Source: Xiphias gladius
Taxonomy: Eukaryota > Chordata > Actinopteri > Istiophoriformes > Xiphiidae
DNA: 64,000 nucleotides
Direction: 5' to 3'
NCBI RefSeq assembly: GCF_016859285.1
Contig: NC_053414.1
Span: 3,219,517 to 3,283,516 of the forward strand
Shown: positions 25,401 to 40,000 of the stretch, one piece after another
Layout: the number at the start of each line of letters is the position of its first letter
Numbering within the stretch: position 1 is the first letter of the stretch
The notes under the pieces: model-generated
What the model saw: only the letters and a program-made list of their open reading frames with translations
The model's database searches: none
What the model was told of the DNA's origin: nothing
Position numbers and translations under genes: made by a program

Positions 25401-27232
25401 AAATAAGATCAGAACGTAAGAGTGCTTGACTGGTCAAAGTCTTATCTTCACCCGAGATGAAACTCTCTCTAAGGTTAAAAGGAAACAAATGTTTGGTTTT
25501 TAAAAAAAAAAAAAGGAAACAGGAAGTTGTTTGTTAACTCAAAAGTGAAGAAAATGTCAGAACAATTCCTTTAGTGACAGACAGAGAAATATGTGAGCGG
25601 AAAGATAAAAACATGAGGTAGCGCCTACCTTCGAGCCAATTGTAGAAACCTTCTCCTGCAACGTGAGCGACATCAAAAGAGACTCTCAGTTTTTGTTTTT
25701 TTAAACAGCACAACTAAAAATAAATTCATGTGGAGCCAGTGTTGTTTTACTCACCATCGTCGTCTCCTGAACACAGAAAGACAGGAGAGAGAACAATGCT
25801 CTGTTAGATCTATGCTATTCATAAACACAAACAAACACACACACACACCCTCTCAGTCATGGAAACACAAATAAATCAACAGAAACATGAAGAGATGCAA
25901 AAATAAAAAAAAAAAAACACTGCAGACATTTCAGCTGTTAAGTTATTCTACAATCATTTCTAAAAATATTGTTTATCAGGAATTGTAAAAAAACAAACAA
26001 ACAAAAAAAAAAAAAACAGGAAAAATCTGAAATCTGATGATTAATGAGTTTTAAAAAAAAAAAAAAAAAAAAAAAAATCCTACTCTGGGTTTTGGTAAAT
26101 TAAAGTAAAAGATCATCTAATTAGTACAGAAGGGTTTTTAGGCTGTGATGGAAATAGAAATGACATAATAGGGGTATTATATAAACCTTGAGAGGTAGCA
26201 GATGGGATGTAACAGATGCTTAACTAACAGACTAAATGATGACATGGATGATCAACAAAACATTGGTTAATATAAAAACTTGATTATAACTATATGTCTG
26301 TGAAGATTCTCAGGCATCCAGGTCGTGGTTCAGAACTGAAGAAGCCCGTCGGATGAGAGGCGACACGTCCTCAAGAACTTCAAGCAAGTCCAGTTGCCTT
26401 CACACAGCACTTAGAGAATTTATTATAGCAAAGGATTTTTTTTGGGTCATTTTTTGTAATACCTCTGACAGTCGTGTGTTTTTTTTGAACACACTCTAAA
26501 CTTGCCAGTTTCTTAGGTACACGCAGCTAAAACGAATGCAATTTAATACAACTGTCCTTTAGTTTTCGTTGAAAATGTTTTAAAAAGGTGTGGATTCGAC
26601 TGTACGGTAATATTTGAGGCTACAGTTTGTGCTGCTGTTGAACTGCACTGCATTCTAGAGAGGTGTTTCTGTTATTTAGCCAACCCTCCCGGATATATGA
26701 AGATCCACGTTTGGTCTGCTGAAATGTGCGAGCTGATGAAACATGACCATACAGTCAGTCTGCCCGTCCTTCCTTGGCTTTCCTCATCTCTCCCAGGTCC
26801 CTGCATTTTCTAAGAAGCCTCACAGTCGCTGCCGTTCTCCATCCATCCACAAGTCGCCCTCAGACCCCCCCTCAGTCACCTGCTCATTCCTCATTTCCCT
26901 CAGTATTTAGCCCTTTTCCACCTGGCCCCTGACTGATTTTCAATGTGGCCACATGCCTTTGTGTCCCGGTCACTTCAACCTGACCCCGTATTTTTTATCC
27001 GTACCTGAACCTGAACCTCCTACAGCTGAACCTGTGAGTCTGTATCAGGGTCCTCTTCCCCGCTGCCGTTTACTTTACCTTGACAGAAACTGTCAACTGA
27101 GCTTTTACTGACTCACCTCTGCTGGGAGCCAGAGGGTTCAGAGGTCGGTACACTGATCTGGGCCTGTCGACACAAAAACAGATTTTTATTTAATGATAAC
27201 AATAAACAATAATCAGGTTCACATTCAGTGGG

Positions 27233-27313
<81 letters not shown>

Positions 27314-30300
27314 TAAGACCATTTCAGTGTCCAGTATTCTCATGTGGATGCAGGTGAAGATTATGAATTTAAGTTTCTGATAACAAATACACGTATATCT
27401 AAAAATACACAGATTATGTCTTTTCTTTGACATTTGTTTTATAGTAGCATTTTGTATATTGTGGACACAGTTAAGCAATAAATACAATAAAGATCAACAG
27501 CCAAGGAAATATTGTTTCCTCTGAGTTAACTTATTCGTCTATAAAAAAGAAAATGACATGAACTCACATCAAACACACATCTTTATGTTTTATAAAAACA
27601 AATGTAAACAACAGGAACACAACCAGGAAGAGTCTTGTGTTCTGGATCAGCTGTGTTCATACTGGGAGTTACGTGTGGCTAGATCAATTCATCAGCGGAA
27701 GTCGAATAGTACCTGAGTAATAAGGTAAACCGATGATTGATTTATCCATACTGTGTGTGTGTGGCAGCTGAGAAAAGTTTCGAAACTCTGAAGTTTCATC
27801 TGTGATTTTTGTTGATATCGTAGTTTGATGATGCTTCACCGCTGTTTTTCTGGAGTTACAGATCAGTTATTGAACTGTTGTAATGTTTTTTCCCCTCAGA
27901 AGATAATCAGCCGCACACAGTTCAGAAAAAATACTATATGGAAGCATTGATTGTCACCTAGCTATAGTGTGTGTGTGTGTGTTTGTGCGTATGTGTGGGA
28001 TTTTTGCGTCTCAGTCTCACTTGAAGCAGTTTTCCTCATAGATGCTGTTCCAGACTCTCCAAGCTGAAGGACCCTTATATCCAGTGAATCGCTCCGGATT
28101 CAGCAGCAGATCCACGTACTCTGCATCTGGAGAGGTTTCATCTAATGCAAGCACGCACACGCACACACACACGCATGACACGCACGCACACGCACACACA
28201 CACGCATGACATGCACACACACGCACACACACACACACACAGTTAGACTTTAACGGACTGAAAACACTGTCACATGTAAACAAGCTTGTTGTAATGTGAA
28301 CACTCTTCGTGGTCTGTGGCTCTAACTTTACAAACAACATATTTATGATTTCTCTACTTTAAGAGCCTTACTAGTCGTGGAGCAAAATATGTAGTTTCTC
28401 CTGAAGGTGGCACTAGAGGAAAGTCATGTGGTTATTAACATCTAAAGGAATGAGATCAGGAAATTACATGGAAATTTGCCCCTTAGGTTTGGATATTTCT
28501 GTGCACAGGAGGGAAATTTGTTCTGATGTTGATGGTTCAATTAAAGGTCAGCAAAAGTGTCACCAGAATCATTAGGGTTCATTCTCTGGGGAGTAGGAAT
28601 AACCACACTGGAAATGTAAACAGTAATTGTTTAGATAGCTTTGGATTAAAGTTCTTAAAGTGAACAGAAAAAATCCTCACCATCCAGCTCACAGAAGTGG
28701 TCCTGAGCGTCGTCATGTCTCGCCCAGTCAGCGAACGCCTCTTTACTCTGGCTACTGAAACAGGAAATAATAGAAACTAAAACGGGACCTATCATGCTCA
28801 TTTCCAGCTCTATATTTTTATTCAGGAACTCCACTGGAGTAGTTTTGCCTGATTCACAGTTAAAAAATAATTTAAAAAAAAAGCAATTTTTTTTGTTTTT
28901 CAAACTGCCTGTTATGCAGCCCCTCAGTTGAGCCTCTGACTGAAATAGGCAATATAAGCTCAGATTTTGTATTTCAATCACAATCCGTAAATAAAAAAAG
29001 TTCTATATATGCCCCAGTTAAAAGTTGTACGTAAAAGAAATGCGCTAAAATGCCGAGTGAAATGGAAAACCTCTGCTGTCAGGAAATTGAGATGCTAATG
29101 TTGTTGGTAAAATGCTATTCTGCTGTCGCCAAACAACTGTGTGGTAAACCTGAACCGTCGGTTATCTGTTTGCTGGAGTACTTTAAATACCTATAATCCT
29201 ACTCAAGTAGACTTGTTTGGGAGAACGAGCTGTGCTTGGAGCGGACAGCTGTATAAAGAAATCCATGACTGCGGCTCGCCACGGACGTAGAATGAACCGG
29301 TGGAAACCTAGCGTTCAGAGCTGTCTGAGCTTGTCTCTCACAGAGATTACTTTTACATACAGTACATTTACCTCATTATTTGAGATTGTGGCCACGTTAA
29401 ATATGGAAATTACACACCGTAATATTGTATATATGGCAAAAAATAAGGACATAGCATAACAGATTGCAGAGGGGAACCTGACTTTGTAGCAGTAAAGAAT
29501 TAGATTTAATAAGAACACCAAAAGCCAACAGCCACTGTCATGGAGGATCCAGGATTAATGTATCAGTGATCAGACAGCATTTATAACCTTGGCACGTCAT
29601 CATATAAATAAATAACACCTCTAACAACGACTGGATTGAAGACTTAAATCTGAATTTTGAGGTTTAATTAAAGGTCAGAGATCCACAGCTACCATCTGCT
29701 TATTGATCACTGATCAGGAGATGATTTACAAATTTACACTTTGGTGCAAGATCAGAAATAGAGGACGTACTTCCACATAAAAACTGACTCAGAAATTTTC
29801 CCATTTCACCGGCCATCACGTTGAAACATGTCAAGAAATACTTGTAACAGTGCAAAAAACTGCATAATGTGGAAAACAAATAAAGTACCTCCAGGTTTCA
29901 TCTCACAGCCCCGGTGTGATACTATGTGACTGTAAACAGTGGGTAATAGTCAAGATATTTGAAGTCTATTTGTTTTTCCTGGCTTGTTCACTCTGAGGTC
30001 ATTTTTAGACTTTACAGTCGAGCGAGTTGAGCAGGTTTTTGATATCATGAGTGTCGTATAATCTTTGTTTTAATCTGCATAAATTTATGTGTGGTTTGCG
30101 TATTCTTTTATCAGATTCTACTGCTTGTACCGTATTAACTTGACCCTGCACATTTCAAACGACAGCGGTGCAGTGAAAGTCATTCTGCTGCCGCTTCTGG
30201 TTTTGAACAGTGGGAAAATACCAGAAGCTGCCAGTCAGACGCTGGTAAATATTTAACCTGCTTACTGTCAGCCGCTGAAGCTGCTTTGCATGTTGAAAAT

Positions 30301-32401
30301 GAGCTGCTGCAGCTGACAGAGTGAGAGTGTCTGCAGCCAGCAGATAAAACAGACCGGAAGGAGGTCTGTGATCTCACCTCAGGGTGCTGTTGATGGCGCC
30401 CAGCTCTTTGGCCTGCTCACACTCTGTCATGTCTGACATCGTATTCGCTGCATGGGAGTACTGGAGAGAGAGAAGGATGGAAGGACGGGAGACTGTTAGT
30501 ATGTCGTGCTAATAATAATACTGTGATCTCTATACAGATTTCATATCATCTTTGAATTTATCCGCCCCCGTAGATCAGTGAAGTGTGAGGAGCCACTGGT
30601 TCCTAGCATATTTTTCTTCCCATTTCAAAGTTTTATTGTAATGATATACTTAACAGAGAAACAAACATCCTAAATCACACCTCTCATGTCTTGCACCAAC
30701 ACAACGATGCTTTCTCAAAAAACGTCCCCCCTGGCCAAAAGTAGGTCAGGGAACAGGTCGACATTTTGAGAACTTACACGCTGATTCGCTTCCTTCCTGA
30801 GAGCTAGATTAAAAGATTGATGCCGCTAAGATCTGTCTGTTCAGTATGAAGATAAAGCGGGTTACCTTAGCTTAGCTTAGATTAAAGACTGGAAACGGGG
30901 GGAAACAGCTAGCCTGGCTCTGCCTGAAGCTAACAAAATCCCCAACTAGCACCTCTAAAGCTGGTTGCCTTGCACCATGACGTTGCCCCCCTTCCCTGTA
31001 ACACCACAACAGGTTGTTCTCACATAATTTTTTTATTTATTTAAACAAACTGGATATAACGTGGTAATTAGTCGTCTTTAAATGTTCTGGAGGGTGGACT
31101 TTTATTTGTTACCGCTGGACAGAGCCAGGCCAGCTGTTTCCCCTTAATTCCAGTCTGTATGCTAAACTAAGCTAACCAGCTGCTGGTTGTAGCTTAATTT
31201 ACCTGTACTCGTGAGAATGGTATCAATCTGAACATCTGACTCCCTGAAAGAAAGCGATTGAATGTATTTCCCAAAATGTCTTTAAAATGTGGATGTATGT
31301 TACAAAATGTTCGTGCTTGTTCAAAAACCATTTTGGTTCAGGCGTGAACTCCCTCTGTTTCCTCATTTGAGAATGAAGACGGGATTTTAGTTTAAACATG
31401 TATGAGGAGATATAAACCTTTCCTAAATTTAACAAAAGAAGAGAGGTTGTTGAGGTCACATGTTAAAAGGGAGATTATGTAACCTGTGTTGAACAGCAGC
31501 CACTGTGTCCACAATAGATAATGAGGGGTTAACGGCACATTAGATTTCACTTCTTTTCCACAAAGTCTCTTCACTCAGTTGCATTACTGACTGACCGAGC
31601 GCAATGAAACCACAAGCAGGAAACAACCAACACGCTCTTATAGTCCTTTGAAATCATTTGTAATCAGCGTGAATCAAAGCCGACTGAAGCCTCTGTCAGT
31701 AAGGAAACTACAAACTTTCACAGCCGCTTGTCGACCCTACCCAGGTAGAGCGTTTGATTATCAAAATACAGATTTCAGGTGAAGTATCACTTTAAGCCTC
31801 ATGCTTACGTCACTGTTAACCTGTCGAGTTCCACATGGGTTGTTTAGGATTTTAAGCTCCTGTAGTCCGAGACTTTCCTCACACACTACTGAGGTGGCAC
31901 ATTTTCATGTTTATTTAATCCCTCCCACTGGTTCTAACAGTAGCTGCTGGGTTTCCCAGCTGACGGTCAGTGAAACAGATTCGACCTTGACTGAGACAAG
32001 TGCAGATGTCCAAACACGTCTGGTTCATTACAAGACAAACATCAGGCTGCGAGCCAAGAGCTGGCAAACAGTCGGTCCGGATTGTCTACATGGAAACCAT
32101 CAGAGGAGATAAGCTGAGTGGTCCCAGAGTTTACAGCGTGCGTGTGTGTACGTGCGCTTTAGTGAATTAGCTGATGAGACAGAAAGTGCTGGGGCAAATG
32201 CAGCTGTTCCTTAACTCCATTAAGCAAGTTAACAGGACTGGATGTCCAGAGATGAACAGGTACAGCCTGATAGATCTGATTCCTCTGAGCCAGAGAAAAC
32301 TATAACAACACATCAGTGATTCACACTGTTGCTCTGGGGGACACGTTCCTTCATCACCATGAACACACACACTGTAGTTTAGTAAGACTCAGTCACACAC
32401 A

Positions 32402-32468
<67 letters not shown>

Positions 32469-33994
32469 ACGCACACACACACAGAGTCCTGCTGCCCCAC
32501 AGCACCAGATGTGGATTAATCCGCTCCTGAAAATAGTCCCCAACAAATGCACTGTTCCCTAATGTTTGTTTGACTAAAAACTACAGTGAGCAGCTGTTTT
32601 AGGAAAAATGACTGAACCTCTTGTAGAAAAATGAAACCATATATTTGTGAGGTATTTTTAGAGATTTATGTCTTCGGTAGGAACCAATGAGCTCAGAGCT
32701 GAGAGACACAGAAATGAGATGGGATTTGTGGACAGTAAGAGAAAAACAGCAGAACTGCATTGTATATAAAAGGAAACAGCCTCAGTCACCACCCTGATGA
32801 GGGACCAATAGTTGCCTTCATGTGTACTGAGATTTGGACTGAGGCTCATATTCACCACAGACAAGTGCACACTGGTAGTTGACCAATGGTATATTTTTGC
32901 ATAATCACCAGTGTTTCTATCTAAGAGAAGAAAAAAATGTTTTAAAGTGGTGTCAAAGCCAACATTTGCGTTTTCAATTCAATATGAACTTTGTCAGCTG
33001 GCCTCACCTTGTTGTAGTTCCCAGACTTGATGCCAACAGGGATCTTACTCTGTAAAACACGACAAAGATCAACAAACATACAAAGAATTAATAAGTGATT
33101 ACTTTATCTAAACAGCAAAATAAATGAGCCCTAAATCATCCATCTGAAAACTGTATAAAGACTATTTTATTAAGTTAATCAGTGCCTTAAAAACTGATTA
33201 AACAGGTGTTAGATAAAAGTAAGTCTTGTTTAATATCTACCGTAAATATAAAAATCCAGTCTAAACAGGCTAAAAGCTATGTTTACTTAACATTTCCTGT
33301 CACTGTCTTTATTTTCTTAACGCTGGAAAGCACTTTAGGCTTCTTCCTTGAAACGGGCTCTATTACATAAACTGTTATTGTTGTTATTGTTATTTGCAGT
33401 CAACCAAAGAAAATCTTGGTCGACGGAAATCGTACCTACTCTTCAACCAATCAATGGGTTGCGGGAAAGAAAAAATCCGCACGTTATCTCTAGATGAACT
33501 AAACCGCACACAGCGCACTGAATGCACCCTACCTGGTAGCTTTATTAGCCTAAATGAATTATAAATAAACATAAAAAGCTAGTATTTGCAGCATATTCAA
33601 TCTTTTTAACCCAATTATTTTATACTGAAATGATAACAACAGACTCCGAGCCGACCAGCGTGCACCTGCCCTTATTCATGTTATTTCTGAAAACAGAACT
33701 ACATCAACTGGTGATTCCAGCACAACATCTACTGAGGAATATTCACTCAAAGCCTCAAGCGTCAAACAGGAAAGTCTACGGAGCATCCTAACACAGACAC
33801 GTTAGCCTACCATTTTTAGATGATCTGCAATGTTGGCTGTGGAGCTGTGATATGCAAACTGCTGTTTGCAAAGTTTCCACTCGACTTTTTGGTCGTCTTT
33901 TTGAACAAAAACGCAGCCACACTGACAACTTCTGTGACACGGTGTCAATTAGTTTAGAGTTGTGAAAACAGAGTTGTTTTCAAAACACCCCTGT

Positions 33995-34033
<39 letters not shown>

Positions 34034-37000
34034 GTGAGTGTGGTTGACCGCTGACCTCAGGACAGGGCTCCACATGACAGTCTTTGATGGAGCAGTGTCC
34101 GTCATCAGGCCAGAAAGGACAAGGACGCTTTAAGTTCACCTGGAGAAAAGACAGAAAAAATGTCCTTATGGAGTAATGGTAGTTTCTCTTATTATATTTT
34201 TAGGATTAAATACTAAACATAGAACAGTCATCAAGAAACAAACCAGGTATGAGCAGCAGTTGTAAGGACAAGGACCTGACATGTGAAGTGACCTGTGATC
34301 CACCACCCAGTTTTTGAGGTGATGGGTGGATCACATGTGGCATACGGTACAATATGTCAGCCTGTGTTAACATGCTAATGTTTAGCATTTTACATTAGAA
34401 ATAATCTCAAGGTACATCTGAAGTCATTAGTTTTAGTATCGTTCGTTCAGTATCCTTCGGTATCTTGCCATCAACTGAAGATCTGGACGAGTGCAAATTT
34501 TGACCTGCTGGTGGCGCTAGGGGAAGAGCCCACAGATCAAAGTCATGGGGTATCACTGGCTGGGGGCAAAGAATTTGTGAACCAAACTTGATAGCAAACC
34601 AGCCAACGGTTGCTGAGATTTTATACTCTAGGCTAGCGCTTAACGATGAATTGTTTTTATACTGAAATCAGGATTTGAACGACGGTTATTGTCAAACTGC
34701 AGGAGGAGAGATTTTAAACACAACTTACATGATTTACATGTCTCCTGATCTCACAGCTAAAATGACAACTGTCAAATTTAGCTCAGCTGTGGCTAATTAA
34801 CATTAATGCTGTGGTGTGACACAACAAAAAGAAATCTTGACTGCTGTCCGGCTGACGTGCTCTCTGAATTCCTGTGTCTGTACTTTTTTTTACATTTTTT
34901 ACACACGCCGAAGACGGTTTTTTGGAAGAGGAATCACCACTCTGTTTAATTTTTCACATTTGAAAAAAATAAGGGGTGATCGGTGTCTTGTAACGGCTCA
35001 TAAAAGATCAACAGAGTGGCTAGTCTTTTTGGTCAAAGGCTCCTCAGGAATCTGAAGGGGAGCCTTTGACCAAAAATACAAAATTTAGGATATAAACGTC
35101 CCCATAGGCTGTAATTCCATTTTAACACGGTAGTTTAAGTACTCACCGCAAACGTCTGTCTTACCGTGTATGTTCATGGACTCACAATATATCATAAACA
35201 CATCACTAATCCTTCCTGTTTCGTAACAGCCTTGTAACTGACTCTAAGGAAAAATATTTTTAAAAATCTATAAATGCTACAACTGCTGTACTATTTTACA
35301 TTATGTCTGCTTTCTCCATTTCCTGCAGTGAGACTCAAAGCACTTACACGGACTGCTGACAGCTTCTTGGTTTAAGATCAGCGTGAACCTGAATATCAGG
35401 GAGTGTCCTGTCCAAAGTGCTGTTTAGACCAGCAGTCACTGTCACGGGAACTAACTCCTCTGTATCCAACTGAAGGACATAAATATCGTCATTCAAGAAG
35501 TAAAATGTGTGACAGTAGGAAATGAAAAGTTGGAACTGTTTTACAAGGATGGCGGGGAACCTGGTAGTGAATGGGACTGCTAAGGAACACTGCTTGTACA
35601 TTCACATTTGTTTAAAAGTAGAGGAGCGATTTAAACTGATTTTCCCCCAGACTGCATGTGCACACGCGTCCAAATGTTATTGTTTATCTTGCTACTAGAA
35701 GAAACCGATCAGTGAAGTTTACAGTAAATAACATCGTTGTTTACGGCTGAGAAAACATTTCCACTTATAGAAGGTGATAAAAAAAGAGAACGAAAATGAA
35801 AATGAGCTGCTCATTGTGCACCAGAGTCCCTTCAAATAAAAAAGAACAAACTTTACCACAGACTAAACACTAAGACATTACATGAGATGCATACAAATAC
35901 TTCACTCTTTTATTCACCAGTACAGTGAGAGATACCGTATTTTCAGTGAAGCAGCAGCTCTTACCCTGTAGTATCTGAAGTAGTCTCTCTCTGTCAGCTT
36001 CTTCATGCGAGGGTAAATCTTGAAGTTGTTGAAGACATCGATGCTTTCGACGTCACAGAAGCAGTCGTCCAGGACTCCTGTGAGCTGAAGCAGAGCAGAG
36101 AGAAAAGGGGGTTTCACTGCACGATGAGAACCTTGACGTCGCAGGCTACAGACAACCGAATAATAACCCAAACTAAATTTAGATGCTTAGCCAGTGATTG
36201 GCACATTTTTCCAGTGTGTGTCTTCTGTCTCATTGGGTTTCGTGAGTTTTCTATCCTGCAGCTGTTTGTTTTGTCTCTCTCATTTATCTCAGTTAATAAA
36301 ATAGCTGAGAACGGCTTCTATGGATGCCACTGACAGTAGGTGCATTTAAATAGTGCACGTAAGATGCGAGTGCAGATAATGTCGAGCCAACCACGATACA
36401 GAAGCGAGGCCAGACACTGCAACTGTAATTAAATAAGTTATCTATGGGGTTTTTATTGGAAAGATAACAGCCCGTTTCATTTTGAAATGAACTCTGACCT
36501 ACTTAGCTTTTCTCATATTTATATTTACTTTTTCTTTAAAAAAAAAAAATCACCAAATAAAAAACAAAAGAAATAAACCATTAAGAGTAACGGATGCTTA
36601 ATTGTGAAAATAATCAGCAGCAACACAGTTCCCCCACTTAGCATTCATAAGAAGCATATAAATGTCATAATAAACGTCTTGTGACACAACTCTAATGTAG
36701 TTGTAACAAGTGTTTATCAATGTATGGGTTATCAACTATAGTTCCTCCTGTGGACACCCATAAGTGAAGGCTGCAGATAATGAATGATGTTACAGTAAAA
36801 CACAGCTGGAAAATTATAAAATATGTCTCCGAAGGAGAAGTTAGAACAAATACTGAACATTAATAAAAACTCAAAAATCTCATAGTGCGTAATTAACCAT
36901 TTATTAAATGTTTGTATACGGCTCATAAAATGCTACATAAGGGGACTTAAAGTGTTACTGCTGCAGCACTCCTGGATATAAAATATCATGTTGATTAAAT

Positions 37001-40000
37001 GAAATCAAAGTTAAGACTGAAGTCGATAAATCAGCACTGTACTATACTATTGTATGTATCGTAATATAAGTGTAGCCTTTTGAGGTTATTTGAGCCTGAC
37101 AATGTTCTCTTGTTTTAATCCAGTGACGCACTTCGTTACCGTTGTGTTTGACAAAGTGCTATTCAAATAAAGATATTAATATTGGTACTATTATAATAAT
37201 AATTATTATTATTATTCTATCAATTGTCATCACTTCATACAGCTCTGACTACCTAGGCAGTCAATAAATTCCTCAAAGAAAAATCTGTACACGTGAAGTG
37301 AATATGTGATTTTTTATTTTTTTTCCAGATCTGTAGGCTGATTAGCCGATTAGACTTCTCCTCAGGTTAGTGTGGACAGAGCTGTTTAGAGGCATAGTCT
37401 AAAGGTTTGTTGGGGTCACAAACTGACCCAATAAAGCTCCAAGCTGTCTCATGCTAACACGGTGGAACTAAAGACACTCACTGTTGTTGTACTCGTTTTT
37501 TATTTACTATTTGTTTTCTTTGTTTTCAAATCTCTCTTTTCTGTTGTCTCTTTATTGCAGACGTCTTTTTTTTGCCTGTTTTGTGAAGCACATTGTACCA
37601 CACCTTCTTGCATAATTGTGCTAATTAAATGTGTAAATTAAGCTTTGTCCGTAGTACCTCTACAGAGCACATTGATCCGCAACACGCTGCGTTAGTAACA
37701 TGGTGGTTCACAGCTCCACCACTGACGGCTGAGCCTCCACTTCCACCCGTCCTGTTTTCACGGCAGGAGGCCAGCAGACAGACAAACCACCACCTACCTG
37801 CACTTCCATACATAATACATCCACCACCGCTGTGAGAGGACGCACAGCGCGCCGTCACCTGAGCCCATACAGGTCATCCAGAATCCAGACCTCCATCTGA
37901 TCACCGCAAACTGCACCTCTGCGTTCAGCCGCTGACGCGCTAAATTACGACAAATGTGTTTGACCTGAGGGGCAACTGAAGAGCCCGAATGTGAACCTGA
38001 GAACATTAATAACTTCAGTAAACAGAGGAAGGTATCAAAGGTAGGGCATTAACACCTGCAGCTTGTAGTGAGGAGGCTTTGGATTGTCTTATTAAGCAAA
38101 TAGCAGGTAACCAACCATTACCCGTAGTCTTCATCCACTGTAAGCATCTGGTTTAACTGGCTTGGAAAACGGCGACAAGGGTGTGGTCAGCTCATCTGCT
38201 CTGAACACAAACACGGCTCAGGGTGCCTTTTTAAATCTGGATGTGTTTAAGGAGTTTTGTGCTTGACAGAGTGCAGTGTGCTCATGTAAATTAGGGCTGC
38301 AACTGATTCATTATTTATTTTCTCCAACACCAGGTGAACGGGACCAACTGTCCAAAACCCAAAGATATTCAGTTTTTGCTTAGAAATGCACCTTATATAT
38401 TGAAACGTGCCTTGAAAGAACAACTTATAACACAATAGCTTATGTATTACCGAGCAGTAATTCAAAGTCTGGTCTCTGAGGGTTATGTATGGTCTGTTTG
38501 TCTGATCATTGGCGGGTTTTTACTACCTGAGCTTCGCTATTCTACGTGCCTCTTTTGCGTTTGCTATTTGCATACACAGACATACAAAAAGCTCGAGTGC
38601 TGTTTCACCAGCTCTGAAATGTAAAACGATCATATCAGTGTTTTTACATGTGGGTAAATATTGTAACTTGCCTTTACATTATTGAAAACCATTTTCAACG
38701 GAAGCCAGCGGCTGCCTGTAGGCAGACCAATCAAAAACTTTCTACACTACCTACTGATGCTTTTTAATTTTTTCAAATCAAGTGCCAACTCAAAACCGGA
38801 GTTATAACGCGGTACTAAATTACAACATTTTGGTTTTTTAATCTTATGGGTCTGTTACTTCCTAATAATGTCCGAGGGAGTTTCCAGGGGAAAAAAAACA
38901 AACAGGTAAGGTGACACTCTTCAGGGGGAAAATAGGCGCAGGGTTCAGTTGCTACACTTCCAATTAATTATTTCCAAGTAGGTGTTGTCATCAGGTCAAC
39001 TGAACACACAAAAATGCAATATTGGTCAAGGGGCAAACATAGCATTCAACGTAAATGTGATGAATTAAGTTCCCAATAAAAAAAACTGAATAATAAATGA
39101 ATACTGAGTTGAGTTTTGATTGAGATTTTCTCTCAGAGACGTTCTGATTTTACCAATAATTATTGCCAAATTATGCTGTTCTTTTCAGACAACTACCATG
39201 GAAATTCTTTTTAAAAAATTACACAGAACTGCCCCTTTTTTATGCCTTAAATAAACCATTTTTTATACCAACAAACCCAAAGTTAAATTATCGGATCAAG
39301 ATAAGACCAAACATATGGAGCCAGTTTTGGATACTCGAGTTTACGTGATGAGCGGTAGGAGCTAAAATATGAAAGACACTGATATGGCCCTGTTCTCTCC
39401 TACTTATCTAAAATCTTTTTTCTGGCATTGCAGAAAAATTGCCTCCAACTGCTCACGGACCTTCAGGAACACCTGGAAAGTCTCACTATGATACAAAACA
39501 CACGACAAAAACCACACCACAGCTGACCTCTGAGTGCAGCAGTCCACCGAGCGCTAGGAAAGGCAGGAGGAGGCAGATTCCCCTCAGCATCCTGCTACTT
39601 CAGTTTTCTATTTCAGCTCCTTCGGATTAAAACTTCTCCTCCTCCTTGGAGCCCCTGTGTCTCAGCAGTAGCAGCGGCAGCAGCAGCGGCGGCAGCAGCA
39701 GCTCTGTCTGTGGGCTGAGCTGTCACTACAGACCTCCAGCCCCATGCTCGCCCGGGCGCCCCGCCTCCAAACAACCAGCTGTCAAACACAGCCCGGCCCC
39801 TCTGCCGGCGCCTACCAGTTTGAAGTCCTGTGCAGGCTCTGAGGCCGTTAGGAGCGCTCGCAGGCTGTGGAGCAAAAGACTACAGCTCCCGTGAGAAGGC
39901 AGGTGACGGGAGCTCTGCCGTAGCCAATCAGAGTACACCACGCTTTTCTACTCGGTAATGGGAAAAACATCAGCTCGGCTCTGATCGGAATCTGTGTCTG

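Noticed and set aside
28017-28340. [10 protein letters not shown]-rich protein joined to ero1b exon 7
   Set aside because: The cysteine-valine part is the TG-rich intron tract before the acceptor at 28142.
39646-39894. Ser/Gly-rich 82-aa frame and overlapping minus frame
   Set aside because: Driven by a GCA/GCG trinucleotide run inside a GC-rich regulatory-looking block; no homology seen.
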